The position numbers and the translations under genes are program-made. Below, piece by piece: positions 25,305 through 35,788 of a stretch of DNA of 64,000 nucleotides. The first letter of the stretch is position 1. Each line of letters begins with the position of its first letter. A model generated the notes under the pieces. The model was given only the letters and a program-made list of their open reading frames with translations. It did no database searches and had not been told where the DNA came from. Source of the stretch: Gossypium raimondii (taxonomy: Eukaryota; Streptophyta; Magnoliopsida; Malvales; Malvaceae); assembly GCF_025698545.1 (NCBI RefSeq), contig NC_068576.1:53354390-53418389 (forward strand), given 5' to 3'.

Positions 25305-26381
25305 TCAATGCGTTGTGAGTTGCAACTTTGATCTCTTCTTTGCCTCACTGTAAAGCACCACTCCCATTACTGTAACAGCGAATCCAGTCATCCCCATCAC
25401 GGTCACCGGATTCCTGAAGATCATAACCGACACGAATGCTGCTAGAGCAGCTTTGGCATTGCCCAGCACCTGCAATGTAAGTGCACTTGTATGTTTGGTG
25501 ACCAAGAAATTTGCCAAATTCACCAAATAGGCCACCGTAGCATTCCCAAGCAACAAGAAAACAATGAAAGAATCACTCCTAGCTTTCTCTAATGTGATTC
25601 TCGCAACGTTCCCTTCGATGTATAGAGTGAATGGTAACAAAATCATGGCTGCCATAGGTGCCATGTACAACAATAAGTTCATGGAATGTAACTTTTCAGC
25701 TTCACTGGTTAATAAGATTCCTTGAACGACAGATTTCAAAGCACGGCCAGCAGTGGAACCGATGCAAACCAAGAAGCCAAAGAGGTTAAACAAGGGCTCA
25801 CTGTTACTAGCCAAAACAATTCCAAACACCACAGGCAAAAGCGCGAAATAAACCTCACCGGATTCCTTCTTGCAAGTGATTAAGAAAGCGAAAATGGCGG
25901 TGAAGAAAGGTGTCGTGGCGCCAATAGCTTGGTTAAACGATACCGGAATGTACCTCAAAGAAGTGTTCCCACACACGACGGAGAAACAAAAAATGACACT
26001 CAAAGCAAAGATCTTGAGGAACTGCTTCCTCGATAAAATGTGTTGCCTTGGAACTATTTCCAGAAAGTTTATGGCTGCGTAACTGTAACAAGCACAGGAG
26101 ATCATGTGAAGCATGGTGAGGAAGATCGGGTAACGGTAGCCATAGAAGCTTAAGAGATACTTGTTAAGTATGAGGACTCCGATGTTGGACATGAACCACG
26201 AAGCAATGATCAGCGCCGTTAAAAGGTTAGGAGAGAGATGGGATCCAACGTTGTAGATGCTGTTCCTGACATCAGCCGTTGGAGTCACTGGAATATCCAA
26301 AACTTCGTGGTCGGCGGTAGCCGTTGAGTCCAACCTTGGATTGCTCATTCTTCTTGTGGTCCATGTCTGCGCTTCCACCAT
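25305..26381 (-). CDS. Probable sugar phosphate/phosphate translocator (At1g12500 type)
   Basis: Intronless minus-strand gene of 358 residues, a multi-pass transporter of the triose-phosphate-translocator branch of the drug/metabolite transporter superfamily. The start [16 protein letters not shown] is nearly the same as that of Arabidopsis At1g12500 (about 361 residues), which supports the chosen ATG. About ten hydrophobic segments are visible from residue 52 to the end. Conserved family stretches include [46 protein letters not shown] and [19 protein letters not shown]. The C terminus ends in basic KKRSKLQ. The transported substrate of this clade is not established. In Arabidopsis this gene lies close to At1g12460, homologue of the first gene here. 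Confidence 0.94.
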   Translation of the reverse strand: MVEAQTWTTRRMSNPRLDSTATADHEVLDIPVTPTADVRNSIYNVGSHLSPNLLTALIIASWFMSNIGVLILNKYLLSFYGYRYPIFLTMLHMISCACYSYAAINFLEIVPRQHILSRKQFLKIFALSVIFCFSVVCGNTSLRYIPVSFNQAIGATTPFFTAIFAFLITCKKESGEVYFALLPVVFGIVLASNSEPLFNLFGFLVCIGSTAGRALKSVVQGILLTSEAEKLHSMNLLLYMAPMAAMILLPFTLYIEGNVARITLEKARSDSFIVFLLLGNATVAYLVNLANFLVTKHTSALTLQVLGNAKAALAAFVSVMIFRNPVTVMGMTGFAVTVMGVVLYSEAKKRSKLQLTTH

Positions 26382-27825
26382 TTGGCTGTTTTGGATGACA
26401 GTAAAGATTAACTTTCAAGCCCAAAAATTTTGATTTTTTTGAAATTTCAGAGAACGAGAAGCAGAGAGAGGAACTTTTGGGCTTGTTTTTGTGTGGTTGG
26501 CTAGATCTGAAAGGGTAAAGAGAAGAGGATATGTGCAGTAAGAGTGATCTAATCTGAAGGTGGAGATTTAGATTTGAGAAAATGGAGTAATGGGAAGCGT
26601 TGGATTAGACGAATAAAATAAAACAGTGGTGTTGTCCGATTCAATTTCCTAGTGAAAGGGAGTTTTAGTGTTGGTGGGACTGTCGGTAGTGGATTCGCCA
26701 GCAAGCAACACGCTGGTCTGAATCTCAACTCTGACCAATTTTTCTTCTTTCTTTTTATATTTACTCCAGTAATTACTAATACTATTTAACATTTTAACTA
26801 CTCCTTTTTTTCTTTTTACCTTCCTTTCTTTTACTTCGACAGTCAACAATGGTTTGCTACTGTATCACCGTGTGTCTTTTATGGATAAAAGTATGTGAAT
26901 ATTTTTGTATTAATAGTCAGATTACATTTTACTCATTTGCTAAATAAAAAAAAGTAGGCACATACATCAAATCAACGAACAAACTGTTCATTTTATCAAA
27001 ATGTTCACCTATTTTATTATTAAAATTTACTCCATGTACATTAATATGAAGTATATATAACACTTAATGTGTAATTATCTAATTATTTTATCAATTATAC
27101 CAATTTTAATAATACAAATTAATAAAAAATTAATAGAAATGATATGTTTACCTTTTAATAACTCACATGATTTTATTTATTTATTTTTAAGTAGAAAATG
27201 CAAAATATAATCATACTTGCACGTGTAAATTTTTTCTTCAACAGTAATTCAAGAGGTTTTTTATACGTTTTAACGATGAATAATTAAGTAAATTTTGTTG
27301 AGGTAAAATGAGTTGAGAGTGGTTTAAATAGTTGTCTTATTTAATTTGGTAATTTAAAGAAAAAAAATCTTTGGATGTGTTGTTTTATTAGAGTTTATTG
27401 AGTGCATTTAAATCTATTCATTGAGGTTTTTTTTTTTTTTAGAGAGTGCAAACTGAATTATAAACATTGTTGAATGTTTATTGCCTAAGTTCTTAAGGAG
27501 AGGATTTGGAGGTGAGTATTTTAGTCTTTTAAGTACAAATGTGATATCTCTATACTTGAATAGTGGTAGTGCGTGAATCACTTGTTGTATTGTTGATTAA
27601 AGATAGTTGAATTACTCACTAAGTTAGGCTTCACAGACATAAGGAAACCGAATTACATAAACAAACACTGGTGTTCTTTGAGTTTTTGTTTACACAGTGT
27701 TGACAGTGCCAAGTGTAGTGACTATTGCAGTCTAACACTTCCATTGCAATTTTCATTTTAAGCAATCAAGCGACTTAAGGTAGCAACAAAATTAATAATT
27801 TTATTATTGTATTTAATAAAATAAA
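26382..27825. other. Gene-free stretch
   Basis: The first 250 bases are the probable 5' leader and promoter of the translocator (minus strand). The rest is AT-rich DNA without a coding signal or definable repeat borders, up to the MITE at 27826. Confidence 0.5.
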
Positions 27826-28210
27826 GGGATAAATATCAAATTTATATATGAACTTTAGTTTAATGTGCAATTATACAAATGAAACTTTGATTTTGATTTA
27901 ATTGTCCATATTAAAAATATATACATTTATTTTCATATTATATTTAATATAGTTGTTTTTATATGTAATATATCAACATAAAATGACATTAATTTAATAA
28001 TATTATTAGTAATTTGTAAAAATTAAATCAAATTACAAATTTATGTATAAAACATACAAATCAAAATTTATATATTAATATTCATATATAATTTTAATAT
28101 TTATCTTTAAAATAAATAAAAAGGGTTGATGAACGGATAGACTCATGTTTAGCCGAAAGAATCTTTCGATTTTATTCATAAAATTTGTCAAACAAACGAT
28201 TTTATTTTTT
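27780..28210. repeat. Dispersed repeat, copy 1, interrupted by a MITE
   Basis: The segments 27780-27825 and 28109-28210 together match a continuous stretch at about 28955-29100. The shared part contains GCCGAAAGAATCTTTCGATT. In copy 1 a 283-base MITE separates the two halves. Confidence 0.6.
27826..28108. mobile_element. Small AT-rich MITE inserted in a dispersed repeat
   Basis: The 283-base element has inverted ends: left GGGATAAATATCAAATTTAT, and right, reverse-complemented, AAAGATAAATATTAAAATTA. It lies in an AAATAAA-rich target; the uninterrupted relative at about 28955-29100 shows the site without it. The AAATAAA string on both sides fits a target duplication but is low in complexity. 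A related sequence lies at 53500-53646. Confidence 0.65.
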
Positions 28211-28365
28211 TAAACATCGGTGTCTTATAATCGTTTCGTATTTAATATTTTACATGACCAAAATGTCTAACATATGAATAAGATGCTACACGTGTGATTT
28301 TTGCTTCACCAGTTACTTAAGGGATTCTTTTATATATTTTTAAAATTATACTTAAATAAGTTTTT

Positions 28366-28479
28366 TTCTCATTAATTTCATTATAGATTCTAACAATATT
28401 TATTTTTAAATAAACGCTTTAGCATATTCGAACACACATCTTCTTCCATTGATAACAATATCCATACCAATTGAACCTA
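28366..28479 (-). repeat. SINE-like copy, family A (antisense)
   Basis: On the minus strand it reads ggttcaattggtatgg (A-box-like), an internal 'attgttatcaatgg', then gtgttcgaata (B-box-like) and an AT-rich tail. It matches three other copies in the window (30975-31060, 48447-48535, 56354-56450). A tRNA-derived SINE family is the likely explanation. Confidence 0.5.
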
Positions 28480-28954
28480 TACTCAATCAACTACTTAAGT
28501 AACTTCTAAATTCATTCAAAATGCAATTTTCAAAAATTTGTAAAATTGATGCTTTTTAACGTGTAATATTAATCACGGGTTTAAAATAAATTTTAGTTCT
28601 CAATTTGATAATTAATTTATATTGAAATCCTTGAATTTAGAAATTATTTTCGTATTAAAATTATAATTTCTTTTTCAAATTAAATTTTCATATTAAAATT
28701 AGAATTTTTTCATTCAAATTAATCCTTGATAATTCATTGAAAAAAACAAAATAAAATATTTAGACAAACAATTATAAAATTCAAGAATTAACTTACATTA
28801 TAATATATATATTATTTAACCGTATACTTAGGAAATGAAGGCCACTTTCACCTCTATTTTTATAGATAATTATGATAAGTACATGATCAAATCTTATCTT
28901 AAAAATGTGATAATTATATACAAATCCTTAAAATTTCATTAAAATAATCCAAGT

Positions 28955-29110
28955 GTAAAGCAACATTGATGAAATTTATAATTTTATTACTAAATTTAAT
29001 AAAATAAATAAAGGGTTAATGAATGGTTAGATTCATGCTTTAGCCGAAAGAATCTTTCGATTTTATTTTATAAATTTCACCAAACAAACGTATTTATTTT
29101 TGGGTAGATT
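28955..29110. repeat. Dispersed repeat, copy 2, uninterrupted
   Basis: Matches the two halves of the repeat at 27780-28210 but lacks the 283-base MITE. It includes the near-palindrome CGAAAGAATCTTTCG. Its family is unknown to me. Confidence 0.55.
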
Positions 29111-29885
29111 ACGTAGGCTAAAAGGAAATTCTTGTAATTTCATCAATTATTTTTATTTAGTTATCAAGTGTTAAATCTTTATAATGACTTGCGGTGTACA
29201 CTACATCTTATTTATATCTTTATTTTGATCATTCGATATTTAAGTTGTTTCCATTTTAGTTACTTCATTAATAAGTATTGATCAGGAGAAAAAAACATTA
29301 AGAATTAAAGTGAAAAAGCAATATAATCTAAAATAATGTATAAAAAAATCATATTGTAACTGTTTACCCCATTGTCAAAAGTTCTAAATTTCTTTTTTAA
29401 TATTTAAATTTTCAATTTCAAAATATCAAAATCAATTAAATAAGTTATTGAAAATTTTTATCTCCTATTGTTAGCCAATTTAATACTATAATATTAAAAT
29501 TAATTAAATTAGTACAATGATAAATTTTTCTTATTGAAGACTTTTTCAAATAGTTTGATGGCCATTTTGTAACTTTTTGAAGTTGATTGACCAAAACGTA
29601 AAATTACTAATAGTTTAGTGTATTTAGGTGTAGTTTATCCTAAATTAAACCTATGTTAATTCATAAAAAAGAAAAAAAGAAAGTTGTCGTGCAATGGTAC
29701 ACTCCCAAGGGAATAATGTAGGTTCGAATTTTGGAGACAACATTGTTAGGAAGGCAGCCACGAATACTAAACATAGATGGTAAAACGGACATTTATAATA
29801 TCAAAATAAAAATTAAAAAAAAATAAAACTGTTTGTTGTTAAAGTAAAAAAATAATTTGAGATTATTTTCCAGGTTCATGTCAAT

Positions 29886-29959
29886 GGCCTATTAGCTCAG
29901 TTGGTTAGAGCGTCGTGCTAATAACGCGAAGGTCGCAGGTTCGAGACCTGCATGGGCCA
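29886..29959 (+). tRNA. tRNA-Ile (anticodon AAT)
   Basis: A 74-base cloverleaf without an intron. Acceptor GGCCTAT pairs with ATGGGCC, the D arm is GCTC/GAGC, and the anticodon stem TCGTG/CGCGA closes the loop CTAATAA with anticodon AAT. The T arm is GCAGG-TTCGAGA-CCTGC, with discriminator A. It reads AUU codons (and AUC and AUA after the usual A-to-I change). A T-rich run a few bases downstream can serve as the RNA polymerase III stop. It looks fully intact and is the cytosolic type. Confidence 0.96.
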
Positions 29960-30974
29960 CTTGATATCTTTTTATTTTTTCTTTTTATTTCCTTTCTAGA
30001 AAGGGCGTCGTTTTCCATCCATTTGACCTCCTTCAATCATTTAACGGGGACAGTTTCGTTTACCTTATTTAGAGGTCCTTTCCTTTCTAAGGTCCACACA
30101 ATGTTGCTCGCACGCAAATACTATTCATATTTAATTTTTTAAAATATTTTTCATCTTATTTTTTATGGAAAAATAGAAAATAAAACGTGAAAAATATTTA
30201 TAGTCACAAAAATAACGAAATTTTAGCAAAAATTTCAAATTTAATAAATTTCTGTTTAACATTTATTCTATTTCTTCTTACTTGAAAGCCACAATGTAAA
30301 ATTTAAAAATAGAGACAACAATAAATGAACTAATGTTTTTCTTTTAAAATATGCTAATTTCTTTTTTTTAATAAAAATTTTGCACTTTTTTAATTGGGTC
30401 AATTTTGAGTATCTAATATTTAATTTAAGTAGTTGATGTCATCACATTAAACCCTAATTAAATATTTAATTCAAAATTACTCGACACGAATAGAACATAA
30501 AAAAAAGTAAAGGAAGAGGTTGTTAGATTTTGAGTGCTCAAATTTAAATTTTACCATGCACATTTACTATGTATAAATTATTTTAAATTTAAATATCATC
30601 ACATGTGATTCTGATTTGAATATATTTTAATTTAGTTATTTTAAATAAACTATAAAAATAATATTAATGTAACTAAAATGCATGAATATTTCTTTTCTTG
30701 GGAGAAAAAATGCATGGATATCTTAAATCTATATCATTCTATTTGTTGATATATCGAAGTATCAAACTGTCAAATTGGTGGTTGAAGCCACGGGAAAACT
30801 CTCCATATCACATGTGCTGCCTCTGTTGGGCTTTTGTTATGTTCCAGTTGTCATTAGGAGCCCAACTTGTAGCTTTGGACGGACTCCACTGTCTTTCATT
30901 TTGTATACTCTTTTTTTTTTTTAATAATTTCATTATAAATTTTGATTATATCTATATTTTTTGGCAAACTATTT
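29960..30974. other. Gene-free stretch
   Basis: AT-rich intergenic DNA. Small open frames occur (for example near 30700-31050), but they resemble no protein and overlap the SINE-like copy at 30975. Confidence 0.5.
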
Positions 30975-31060
30975 TAGAACTACTCATAGTGAGGAAAATA
31001 CGCTTCAGCGCATTCAAACACACGTCCTACATTGATAACAATATTAATGTCAATTGAACT
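30975..31060 (-). repeat. SINE-like copy, family A (antisense)
   Basis: Shares 'actactcatagt', 'cgcttcagcgcattc', 'acacgtcct' and 'attgataacaatat' with the other copies of this family. The minus-strand order is A-box-like, spacer, B-box-like. Confidence 0.5.
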
Positions 31061-31093
31061 ATCCTATTGTCTCCAATTATTGTGTTTACTCAT

Positions 31094-31850
31094 GTAACAC
31101 CCCTAGGCCCTAACCCACATCCGTCGCCGCAATAGGGTTTCAAAGTATTATCTATCAAACAAACATAATTTCAAATATTTCATATTATCAAAACAAGTCA
31201 TCAAAGTGTCATTTTAATCCAAACATATCAAATCCAAATCAATTTTGCCTAGTTCATGAGCACTTAAACATAAAATTAAATTCACATGCACCTATCTAGA
31301 TTTAGTTCAATTTATCATGCCATAATATGGCTTAAAAAACAAACACATATTTATATGTATAAAACCAACTAAAATTAAACTTATAACCTCATTTACAATC
31401 AAACCACAAAATAACTATTATTTAGACACCCTAAATATATGCCGACACGAAGAATAAACATCACCACATTTGAGTTCGAGATTGTTGTTGGATGCTGAAT
31501 CATCGATTCTATAATTTAAACATAGAATTAAATAATATATGTATTTTAACTTAAAATTTAGGATATTTCATCCTTATGCCCACTCATCTAAAGAATATGG
31601 CATAATTGCTTCTTTAGTCCTTTTAGTTTTTTGTTCTTTAATCTATAATTTAACTTTCACCTTTTATGCAATTTAATCTTTCTACCTAATTACTCTTAAT
31701 TCATAAAAATTTACTTAACTAAAACCTAATTAACCACATAACTAACTTCGTAAATATTTACGAGTCTAATTTACAAATCGAAGTCTCAAAAATACATTTT
31801 CTGACACCTATGACTATCTGTTATTACAACTCAAGCGCTCCATTGTAAGT
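31094..31850. mobile_element. Fragment of a Gypsy-type LTR
   Basis: Starts TGTAACACCCCTAGGCCC, the same terminal sequence as the solo LTR at 9944, and continues with the pyrimidine-rich, non-coding texture of such LTRs. I cannot find the matching right terminus, so it appears to be an incomplete, old copy. The right border is approximate. Confidence 0.5.
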
Positions 31851-32257
31851 CACAATCCTTTATATTTATCTTTATCATGATAACAACTTGGCTCATATCT
31901 CATATGGTAATTGTTGTTAATAGTACATAAATCATATAAAAGTTTAGCATTTCATTGTCATTTAACCACAGCATTGAAAAAGAGCGACAGATGACCAAAA
32001 AAAAAAAAAAAGGTGCATGTTGAAACATAACTATAGTCACGTTTCCAAACTTACAAATTCCATCAGAAATGGAGCCCATCATCATCACTACTCACCACCA
32101 AGCAACCCAAGAAACCTACAAACACCATTAATGTCTCTCACATGTCAAATATTACACACACACACAAAAAAAAAAACTCTCTCCCAAAGGCTTTTGGCTT
32201 TACCTACATCAAACGTTAGAGATCTGTCATTGTTAACCTTTCTTTTTTTCTTTTCTT
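31851..32257. other. 3' flank of the growth-regulating factor gene
   Basis: No coding signal. The part next to 32258 is probably the 3' untranslated region of the minus-strand growth-regulating factor. Confidence 0.45.
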
Positions 32258-33144
32258 CTAAATTTCTTGAAATTGTATTGAAGATTCAGATTTTGGGTTA
32301 CTTCCACGAAGAACACTCTTTGGGGAGAAACCAATAAAGCCGGAAGAGAGATTGCTGCTGCTGCCACTACTGCTAGTATTACTGTTATCAAGTTGCAGAG
32401 AAATGGAGAGGTTGGTGTCAGCATTTCCATTGCTGATAATACGACTACCACTACTGGTAGCTTGAGAAGCTTCCACAAGCTTTCTTGAACGCTGTCGGCC
32501 TCTATGCATGTGTCTCTCACAGTATTTATGGTCTGGGACTGCTTCTTTGCTGCACCTCCATTTCTTCCCATCCGTACGTCTACATCTTCCTGGCTCTGGA
32601 TCAACCCCATTCTTATACTCCAAGTGCAATGGTCCACAACCCAAATCTGAATCAACAACATCAAAGCAAAAACAAAAATCATTTCATCTAATCTATGAAC
32701 CAAGAAAAAGAAGGGTGTTTAGTGTTTACAGCTAGAGTAGAGTTGATAAGGATTGGCATGGAGACCACCAAGAGAACCAGCAACACTTTTCCATATAGGG
32801 AGAAGGAGATGATTAGGGACAGGGAGACCAGCTTCCATGTACTTGAAGATAAGAGACTGAAGCTGCAGTTCTTGTAGTTGAAAAACAGTGAAGCCACACG
32901 ATTTTGTGAACCCAGTTGGTCTATGATCAGATCCACGTCCAAGCTCAAGACCTAGCCCAATTGGAGGCGACCCTTCTCCACTACTCAACATATTACTCTC
33001 CATGTTTGTAAGTCCAATCCCTGCAAAAAAAGAAAATAAAAGGTTTACCAATGCATGATAGTCAAGAGAGAGAGAGTATAAAAAGAAAAGTGTACCGAAG
33101 TCTGCAAAACGGGCAATCTTGAGAGGTGTGTATTGAGGTTCCAT
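32258..33144 (-). CDS. Growth-regulating factor (QLQ/WRC transcription factor), short type
   Basis: Nuclear transcription factor of the GRF family, which acts with GIF coactivators to promote cell proliferation. Three exons: 33144-33096, 33020-32730 and 32646-32258; 242 residues. The ATG at 33144 is the first in frame; the open frame runs further upstream but without another ATG. The QLQ domain (about residues 59-96, [19 protein letters not shown]) binds GIF proteins. The WRC domain (about 126-170) has the C-x9-C-x10-C-x2-H zinc motif ([11 protein letters not shown] ... CERH) and a basic nuclear signal RGRQRSRK. The C terminus is Ser- and Asn-rich and short. The size and QLQ sequence suggest the GRF10/GRF12-like group; that subclass is tentative. 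Confidence 0.92.
32471..32491 (-). promoter_or_regulatory. miR396 target site in the GRF mRNA
   Basis: The 21-base segment in the codons for RSRKLVE contains TTCAAGAAAGC followed by TTGTGGAA on the minus strand. This is the conserved GRF site that pairs with miR396 with a one-base bulge. Repression by miR396 is established for GRFs; here it is inferred from the site. Confidence 0.9.
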
Positions 33145-34005
33145 TTCTTGATAATCAGTATGAGGGTCAAAAGCAGAGAAGAAGATGCAGTATGGACTGG
33201 CAACATACAAGATTTACACACACTCTGAAAGTTGCAGCAGTAAGAATAGATTTTTTTCAGGTCAGAAAATTTTTTAGTTCCCAGGCAGTTTAAATGAGGA
33301 TGGGTGGGGGAGGTATCTTCTTAAATGGGTTTCACAAAAAAAAGAAAAAAAGAATTTCTTACCGTGTTGTTTTAAAACCTGACAAATGCAGCAATGACAG
33401 CAAGCAAGCAAGGCACGCCCCAGTTGTCTTTCTATGAATCCTTTGTCTCTATGCAAAAACAAAGAGAGAGAGAGAAAGATTAAAGTAAGAGTGAAGTGTT
33501 CTGACATTGTCAGGAAACTCTGCAGGGTGTTTGCAGACACAAACGCGTCTGTCAGGTCATGAATCGTGACAACTAGAATCTGGGACCCCCAGTATATGAC
33601 AAAGGAGGACAGAGTTTTCTTTTTGGCCTGATTTGCTTATTTGCCACTTAGGAACAAGCAACAGTTTCATTTTCATTAAACAGCAGATATGCTTAAGAAG
33701 AAGACGTGAGTGAGTTAAATTTTGATGATATGAGCTGCTGGGAGGGAAGAGAGTGATGAATGAGTAGGATTTGGTCAACAGTTACGGTTTCGACTTGGAT
33801 TTGATTACTTCATTTCTGGCGTACGCAAATTAAGAAGCCCAACTAAAAGATAACATTGAATTGGAGCTTTCAATACTCGAACTTCTAGGTGTTTTTTTTT
33901 AGCATTGTGATACTTGTGTCAGCTGCCTATTGCTTTGCTTATTTGTTTAGATATTATACCAACGGTCAAAAATCAGTCAAAAACAAAAGTACTAAAAACT
34001 GTAAA
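33145..34005. other. Promoter side of the growth-regulating factor
   Basis: Non-coding DNA upstream of the minus-strand GRF, with a CT/GA-rich run near 33455-33480 that is typical of plant 5' leaders. No clear gene between it and the tRNA. Confidence 0.5.
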
Positions 34006-34079
34006 TGGCGTCGCCCGGACTCGAACCGGAGACCTTCAGTGTGTTAGACTGACGTGATAACCAACTACACCACGACACC
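34006..34079 (-). tRNA. tRNA-Val (anticodon AAC)
   Basis: A 74-base cloverleaf on the minus strand: acceptor GGTGTCG with CGACGCC, D arm GTGT...TCAC, anticodon stem TCAGT/ACTGA around CTAACAC (anticodon AAC), T arm TCCGG-TTCGAGT-CCGGG, discriminator A. No intron. A T5 run just downstream is a good polymerase III terminator. It differs slightly from the usual plant form but all stems pair. Confidence 0.94.
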
Positions 34080-34204
34080 ATTCGACATTGACTATAATTT
34101 TTCTTTAAATCACCATTTTCATATTGTGTTGGGTTGTATTATATCTGCTTTCTCTTGGTAAAAGTATAATGGAAACTTTATGTTAAACATAAAAATATGG
34201 TCAG

Positions 34205-34506
34205 ATTGTATTTTGTCACCTCCATTCAAAATATGGTCAAATTAGTCTTTATGTGTTAGATTAAAAAGTAAATTGATCTTTTATGTTAAAATTTTCATTC
34301 ATTTGTATTGTTAAAAATTAACGTAACTGAGAGAATAATCAGATAGTGACACGTGACATGCCACGTATACCTCATGATAATATATAAAGATAAGTTTTTA
34401 ACTGCAAAAATGGATAATTTTTTTAATAAAAAAACTAATTTACTTTTTAATCTAATATATAAGGAGTAATTTACCTATTTTTTGAGTGGAGAGAACAAAA
34501 TACAAT
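34205..34506. mobile_element. MITE with terminal inverted repeats of about 80 bases
   Basis: About 302 bases. The left end (ATTGTATTTTGTCACCTCCA) and the reverse complement of the right end (ATTGTATTTTGTTCTCTCCA) match, and the similarity continues inward through 'ttagattaaaaagtaaatt' on both sides. There is no coding content. I could not settle a target duplication, so the superfamily is open. Confidence 0.7.
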
Positions 34507-35788
34507 GTAACTCCTAATATAATGACTTCTATAGTACTTTTACCGTTTTGTTTGTTTTTCAAGCATTTTGAAAGAATTGAATTGCTTTTAGCATGGAGCA
34601 GAGACCCATTACTGTACAACTTATCAAATGGAGAATTGGGAGGTTGTTTTTTGGTAACTTTGATGTGAAACATTTGGATTATAATTTCTTTTGCAAAAAT
34701 GATCATATGAACGAATTTCTTCTTCTATTTTTTTGTTGAGAGAGATTTTTCACAGACAAGATGACCGTTAGAATAAAGCCTCATGATGAATTCTATATTA
34801 TATATTGGGATGCCTGCACATATATCAGCCAAGTGCTAAGAAAAGCCAAGTAAATGGCAAGGAGAGTTGAACTATACTTTATTTTCTGTCAAATTAAGAC
34901 CATATCAAATATGCACAAGGACTTTGACAAATGTTGGTGAGGCAAATTCATCTTTTGCACAAGGTAACTTAATGACATTAACTCGAGCAGAATCAGAATA
35001 TAAAATTGGTGAATTCACTCAAGGGTATGTCAAATACATACCTATATCTAACGCTCATCAATTATATCCAGTTATAGATGTGGAGTATCTTTGCTTTTCT
35101 AAACTCAAAATCAATACTTGATAATGAAGTTGCTTAAAAAATGTAAATAGTAATTATGTCTATCAGAAGATCAACAACAACAATAAGTAGAAAGGTTTGA
35201 GAGAAAAATCCATGCAAAGAATTAATATGGTCATTTCATGTGCCAAAGAAGTCCTACAAAGTGCATTTATATGAAATAGAAACATTGGAAAATCAGCCTG
35301 TTTGCTGCTGGAATTAAGGTAAATTTCTCCAAAAAAGGGAAGATACAGAGTCGATACAAAATCTAGAAAGTCGTTCAAATAAGAGGTACATACAGTTTCA
35401 ATTTTCACATCCATACCTTGTGCATTTTCAAAAGCTCCAATAAACCAGTTATTAGTAACAATGAAATAAAGCAACAGAGATTAGGAACTAGTGAAAACCA
35501 ACAGATGACAATAAGAATGGTTATTTTTGTAAAACAGCCTCTTACAATATTAGTAACCCCTTGCTGATTCTCAAGAATGCTAGCATAGAAAAAATTATCA
35601 AAAAGGAATAGGGAATCGGGTTATCACAATTAGCAGATAAAAGGTTCCCACCCCGACTGAAAACAGAAAGGAGAGGCCATTAGAGCAGAGAAAAAGGTAT
35701 ACCGTCTCAGTAGTTCACGACTGATCCATTTATAGTGCAACATTTACATCACGATGGCTGTGGGAAACAACTTGCAAGTTTACTCTCA
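34507..35788. other. Mostly gene-free stretch
   Basis: Contains the subtilase remnant listed separately. The remainder is non-coding; the last 150 bases or so are the probable 3' untranslated region of the minus-strand gene that ends at 35789. Confidence 0.45.
34808..35060 (+). pseudogene. Remnant of a subtilisin-like protease (C-terminal end)
   Basis: The frame reads GELNYTLFSVKL, then TRTLTNVGEANSSF, and later GEFTQGYVKY. These match the fibronectin-III-like end of plant subtilases (ELNYPSFSV, TRTVTNVGEANSSY, EFAQGYLKW), and upstream in the same frame KC-stop-EKPSKW corresponds to the usual KCSE segment. The stretch between the second and third motif is much shorter than in the family, so there is an internal deletion. 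No catalytic domain is nearby. This is a dead fragment. Confidence 0.65.

Noticed and set aside
25870-26082. Plus-strand frame inside the translocator
   Set aside because: It is antisense to conserved membrane segments of the minus-strand gene.
29676-29760. A second tRNA gene before tRNA-Ile
   Set aside because: A- and B-box-like strings are present, but acceptor and anticodon stems do not pair.
32695-32877. Plus-strand frames opposite the GRF gene
   Set aside because: They are shadows of GRF exons on the minus strand, which carry the QLQ and WRC domains.
33145-33210. Upstream extension of the GRF start
   Set aside because: The frame is open but has no ATG; it would start at TTG, so the ATG at 33144 was chosen.
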